DNA from: Lucifuga dentata
Lineage: Eukaryota > Chordata > Actinopteri > Ophidiiformes > Bythitidae
Assembly (NCBI GenBank): GCA_014773175.1
Contig: VXCM01000112.1
Coordinates: forward strand, 178,313 to 242,312
Length of the DNA: 64,000 bases
Direction of reading: 5' to 3'
Positions 61,919 to 64,000 of this stretch are shown here, one piece after another. The stretch's first letter is position 1; every line of letters starts with the position of its first letter. The notes under the pieces were generated by a model that worked only from the letters and a program-made list of their open reading frames with translations, was not told the DNA's origin and did no database searches. The position numbers and the translations under genes were made by a program.

Positions 61919-62120
61919 CCCACACATACACACATGATATACAGACACGTGCATGCACAAGCGCACACACACACACTCACAGCTTTGCACACATGCATCC
62001 TCCCTACCTTTTCACTCTCACACATGTACACTCACACTTTATGTCACACATTTATGCACACTGCCTCACAAAATCATTCTCTGTCTGTCCCTCCTCACAC
62101 TTTCGCACATATAGTATACA
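61919..62120. repeat. Imperfect CA-rich region
   Basis: Degenerate CA/CACT/CATA sequence with no long perfect run. Confidence 0.8.
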
Positions 62121-63134
62121 CACTCAATAACTGCCGAATGTTGATTTGGCTGAGTAAGCTGCAAGAAGTGTAGGAAACAATTAAGTCAATGTAGTGTGCA
62201 CGTGATTTCAAAAATGAAAATTGTAATATTAATATTCATATTGAATACTACACAAATAAATATTGTTTAACTTTATTAATGTTGTTTAGGAAATCTTACA
62301 TTCCTAATAATGGGACTGTTCTGTTATATCTAGATTGCCATTATAGTAATACATACCTACAGCAGCAGTGATGCATTAATTTGCCTCCACGGCACATGAA
62401 TACACATTGTTTAGTCATTTTACTAGGTGCATCTGCATAATCCAATGCAACAGCACTGCAACAAATGCTGTAAGTAGTGATCTTGTGTTGGATTGCATTA
62501 TATTGAAAGAGTCTGTAATATTTTGTCCAACCTCATGCACACACATTAGAGGGGCACAAACTACAGGCTCAAAACTACCACAGTAAAAAAAAAAAAAAAA
62601 AAAAAAATTGTTGCTTGCAAAGTTTTAAAGTAAAAGTCACTTTAACTCCAAAAATGACTGCTGGGAAATATGAGTCTGCTTAAGAATAAATATAAGAAAT
62701 TAAATGCAAACAATGTTACAATTGATTTTTTTATAGGGAGATAAATTTTAAATGAAGGCTGGGTTTTCCGTTACATTTAATATCACTTACTCATAGCTAC
62801 TATAGATTGCTTTTTAATGACAGCTACAGTATGCAATGGAATTTTAATGCTGAAACAGTGAGGATATTCTCTCCCATTCTCTCTCCCTTTAGTTGGTCAA
62901 GTTTCTTCCGTAGCATTTAATCATAATGAGCTGAAGCTGAAGGAAACTAGCCTGAGGTTGAGATGAGCAGTATGCATAAAGTTAACAGACTATGAACTCA
63001 GATGCTGATATTCACTAAGTATTCAGCAGACCCTGCCTGCTGCAGGCGTGCTGTTTTCTGAATGCTCCTCCTCGCTGTTGTTGGTGCTCTGACATTCACA
63101 CATATACACACAGATCTCATGTTTAAGGTACAAC
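62121..63134. other. Noncoding, no gene recognised
   Basis: AT-rich sequence with a 23-A run at 62585-62607. Nothing else recognised. Confidence 0.6.
62585..62607. repeat. Poly-A tract (23 A)
   Basis: Homopolymer run with no recognisable retroposed body. Confidence 0.9.
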
Positions 63135-63408
63135 ACATAATGATTAATCAACTGATTTAAGTGTCATCTCATAGTTCATTTGTTAGCTTAATAGATGACA
63201 GAATATTAATAATTATTAAGTCTGATAATCATTTTAATCAATTTAATTTTCTAGTTTCAGCCCTCCCAATGGGAAACAATAATTTCTATTTCATCTCATT
63301 ATGAATTCAATACTTTGGGGTCTATAAATACGTAATGGGGATCTGTAATAAATTAAATATGTTTATTTAATTAATAGATGATGAAATGAAACATTAGTTG
63401 CAGCCCTA
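63135..63408. mobile_element. Decayed hAT-like element with GTTGCAGCCCTA terminus
   Basis: Ends in ATTAGTTGCAGCCCTA at 63393-63408, the complement of the TAGGGCTGCAACTAA terminus of a very common teleost repeat whose body is rich in ATTAATC/GATTAAT motifs, as here. A similar TTTCAGCCCT sequence at about 63256-63266 may be an internal or nested end. The left boundary is approximate. Family identity is from memory. Confidence 0.45.
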
Positions 63409-63420
63409 CAATACATTAGT

Positions 63421-63421
<1 letters not shown>

Positions 63422-63449
<28 letters not shown>
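63422..63449. repeat. Poly-T tract (28 T)
   Basis: Homopolymer directly abutting the left end of TTAA-family copy D. Confidence 0.9.
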
Positions 63450-63453
<4 letters not shown>

Positions 63454-63826
63454 GCCATGCAGGTGATTTTGCATGTTTGAGCCCAATATATCCAATCCAC
63501 ACAACTGTTACGTTACTGACAACCATTTCCCACAGTAAAAAAAATCCCCCCAAAAAACATGTTAGCAGACAAAACACAGAATTTTAAGGTGGGTNCACAG
63601 TAAAAAAAATCCCCCCAAAAAACATGTTAGCAGACAAAACACAGAATTTTAAGGTGGGTGTATCACCTGAAAATTTTGATTTTGAAAAATTAGGGGATGT
63701 GGCAAAATAACAAGAAAACTAAAATAAAGTTTTATGTTTAAAAAAAAAATGGCTGTCAGTAAAGTAACGTGTATGCATGTAGTATTCATTGGGCTTAAAC
63801 ATACAAAAACACTGGTATGGTCTTCA
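63448..63826. mobile_element. TTAA-family nonautonomous transposon, copy D (deleted)
   Basis: Left end TTAAGAGCCATGCAGGTGAT at 63448, inserted at the end of a poly-T tract. The right terminus (CACTGGTATGGTCTTCAG, about 63810-63826) has lost the canonical TTAA. It keeps the AATTTTAAGGTGGG block but lacks the CCTTCCAGACTGCCA block that copies A-C carry, the reverse of copy B's deletion. A 64-bp duplication around an N at 63595 lies inside; native length is about 314 bp. Confidence 0.7.
63531..63659. repeat. N-separated 64-bp duplication inside copy D
   Basis: 63531-63594 and 63596-63659 are identical around one N at 63595, an assembly artefact of the same kind as the other five. Confidence 0.9.
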
Positions 63827-64000
63827 GTGTCTTACGTATTGCAGCTTTACATCTACAGGTACCTTTCCTGTTGTTGCTTCTCAGATGATTGGTCTGACTA
63901 AGGTGAATTTGGGAAAATTATATGTAAGAGCAATAACAGCCACACTTCTGCAATTTTAGCTTTATGTTCTAGATATGGATTACATTTCAGTAAGAAGATA
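63827..64000. other. Noncoding, no recognised feature
   Basis: Mixed sequence up to the window edge, nothing recognised. Confidence 0.6.

Noticed and set aside
61570..62031. 153-codon minus-strand open frame with an apparent internal peptide repeat
   Set aside because: The repeat comes from the N-separated 66-bp duplication, and the rest is translated CA-repeat DNA.

Overview
The window looks like noncoding DNA from a vertebrate nuclear genome, most likely a teleost fish. It is AT-rich and depleted in CpG, with many (CA)n, (TG)n, (GATA)n and homopolymer tracts, and it carries several short nonautonomous DNA transposons of kinds common in fish. I found no intact protein-coding gene, rRNA, tRNA or CRISPR array. 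The longest stop-free stretches are under about 170 codons and look like chance. The window could be a gene desert or part of a very large intron; the sequence does not decide which.

Layout: 1-7700 is mostly unique DNA with one possible decayed coding remnant on the minus strand near 1.9-2.25 kb. A perfect 16-bp-arm hairpin lies at 7715-7749. From 7.9 to 10.2 kb the DNA is very AT-rich with almost no open frames, and its left edge has a small CpG cluster. A nonautonomous transposon family that I call the TTAA family here has four copies (14456-15023, 43719-43995, 55338-56001, about 63448-63826). It has roughly 90-bp terminal inverted repeats, TTAA at nearly every end, and two copies with complementary internal deletions. 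Other mobile-element traces are a 368-bp element at 17720-18087, a 731-bp element at 39851-40581, and terminal fragments at 44261-44319, 50703-50790 and about 63135-63408. The stretch from 24 to 34 kb, and spots near 48.6 and 57.8 kb, have little simple sequence and contain clustered homeodomain, TCF and POU-type cores. They are plausible conserved regulatory elements, but that cannot be shown from one sequence.

The window also contains 15 isolated single N characters. Six of them sit exactly between two identical 60-66 bp copies of the same sequence. These are best read as contig ends that overlap but were not merged, so the six tandem duplications are probably artefacts. Most of the other nine Ns lie in or beside homopolymer runs. 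No multi-gene system is visible; the most distinctive biology is the transposon family and the possible enhancer clusters.
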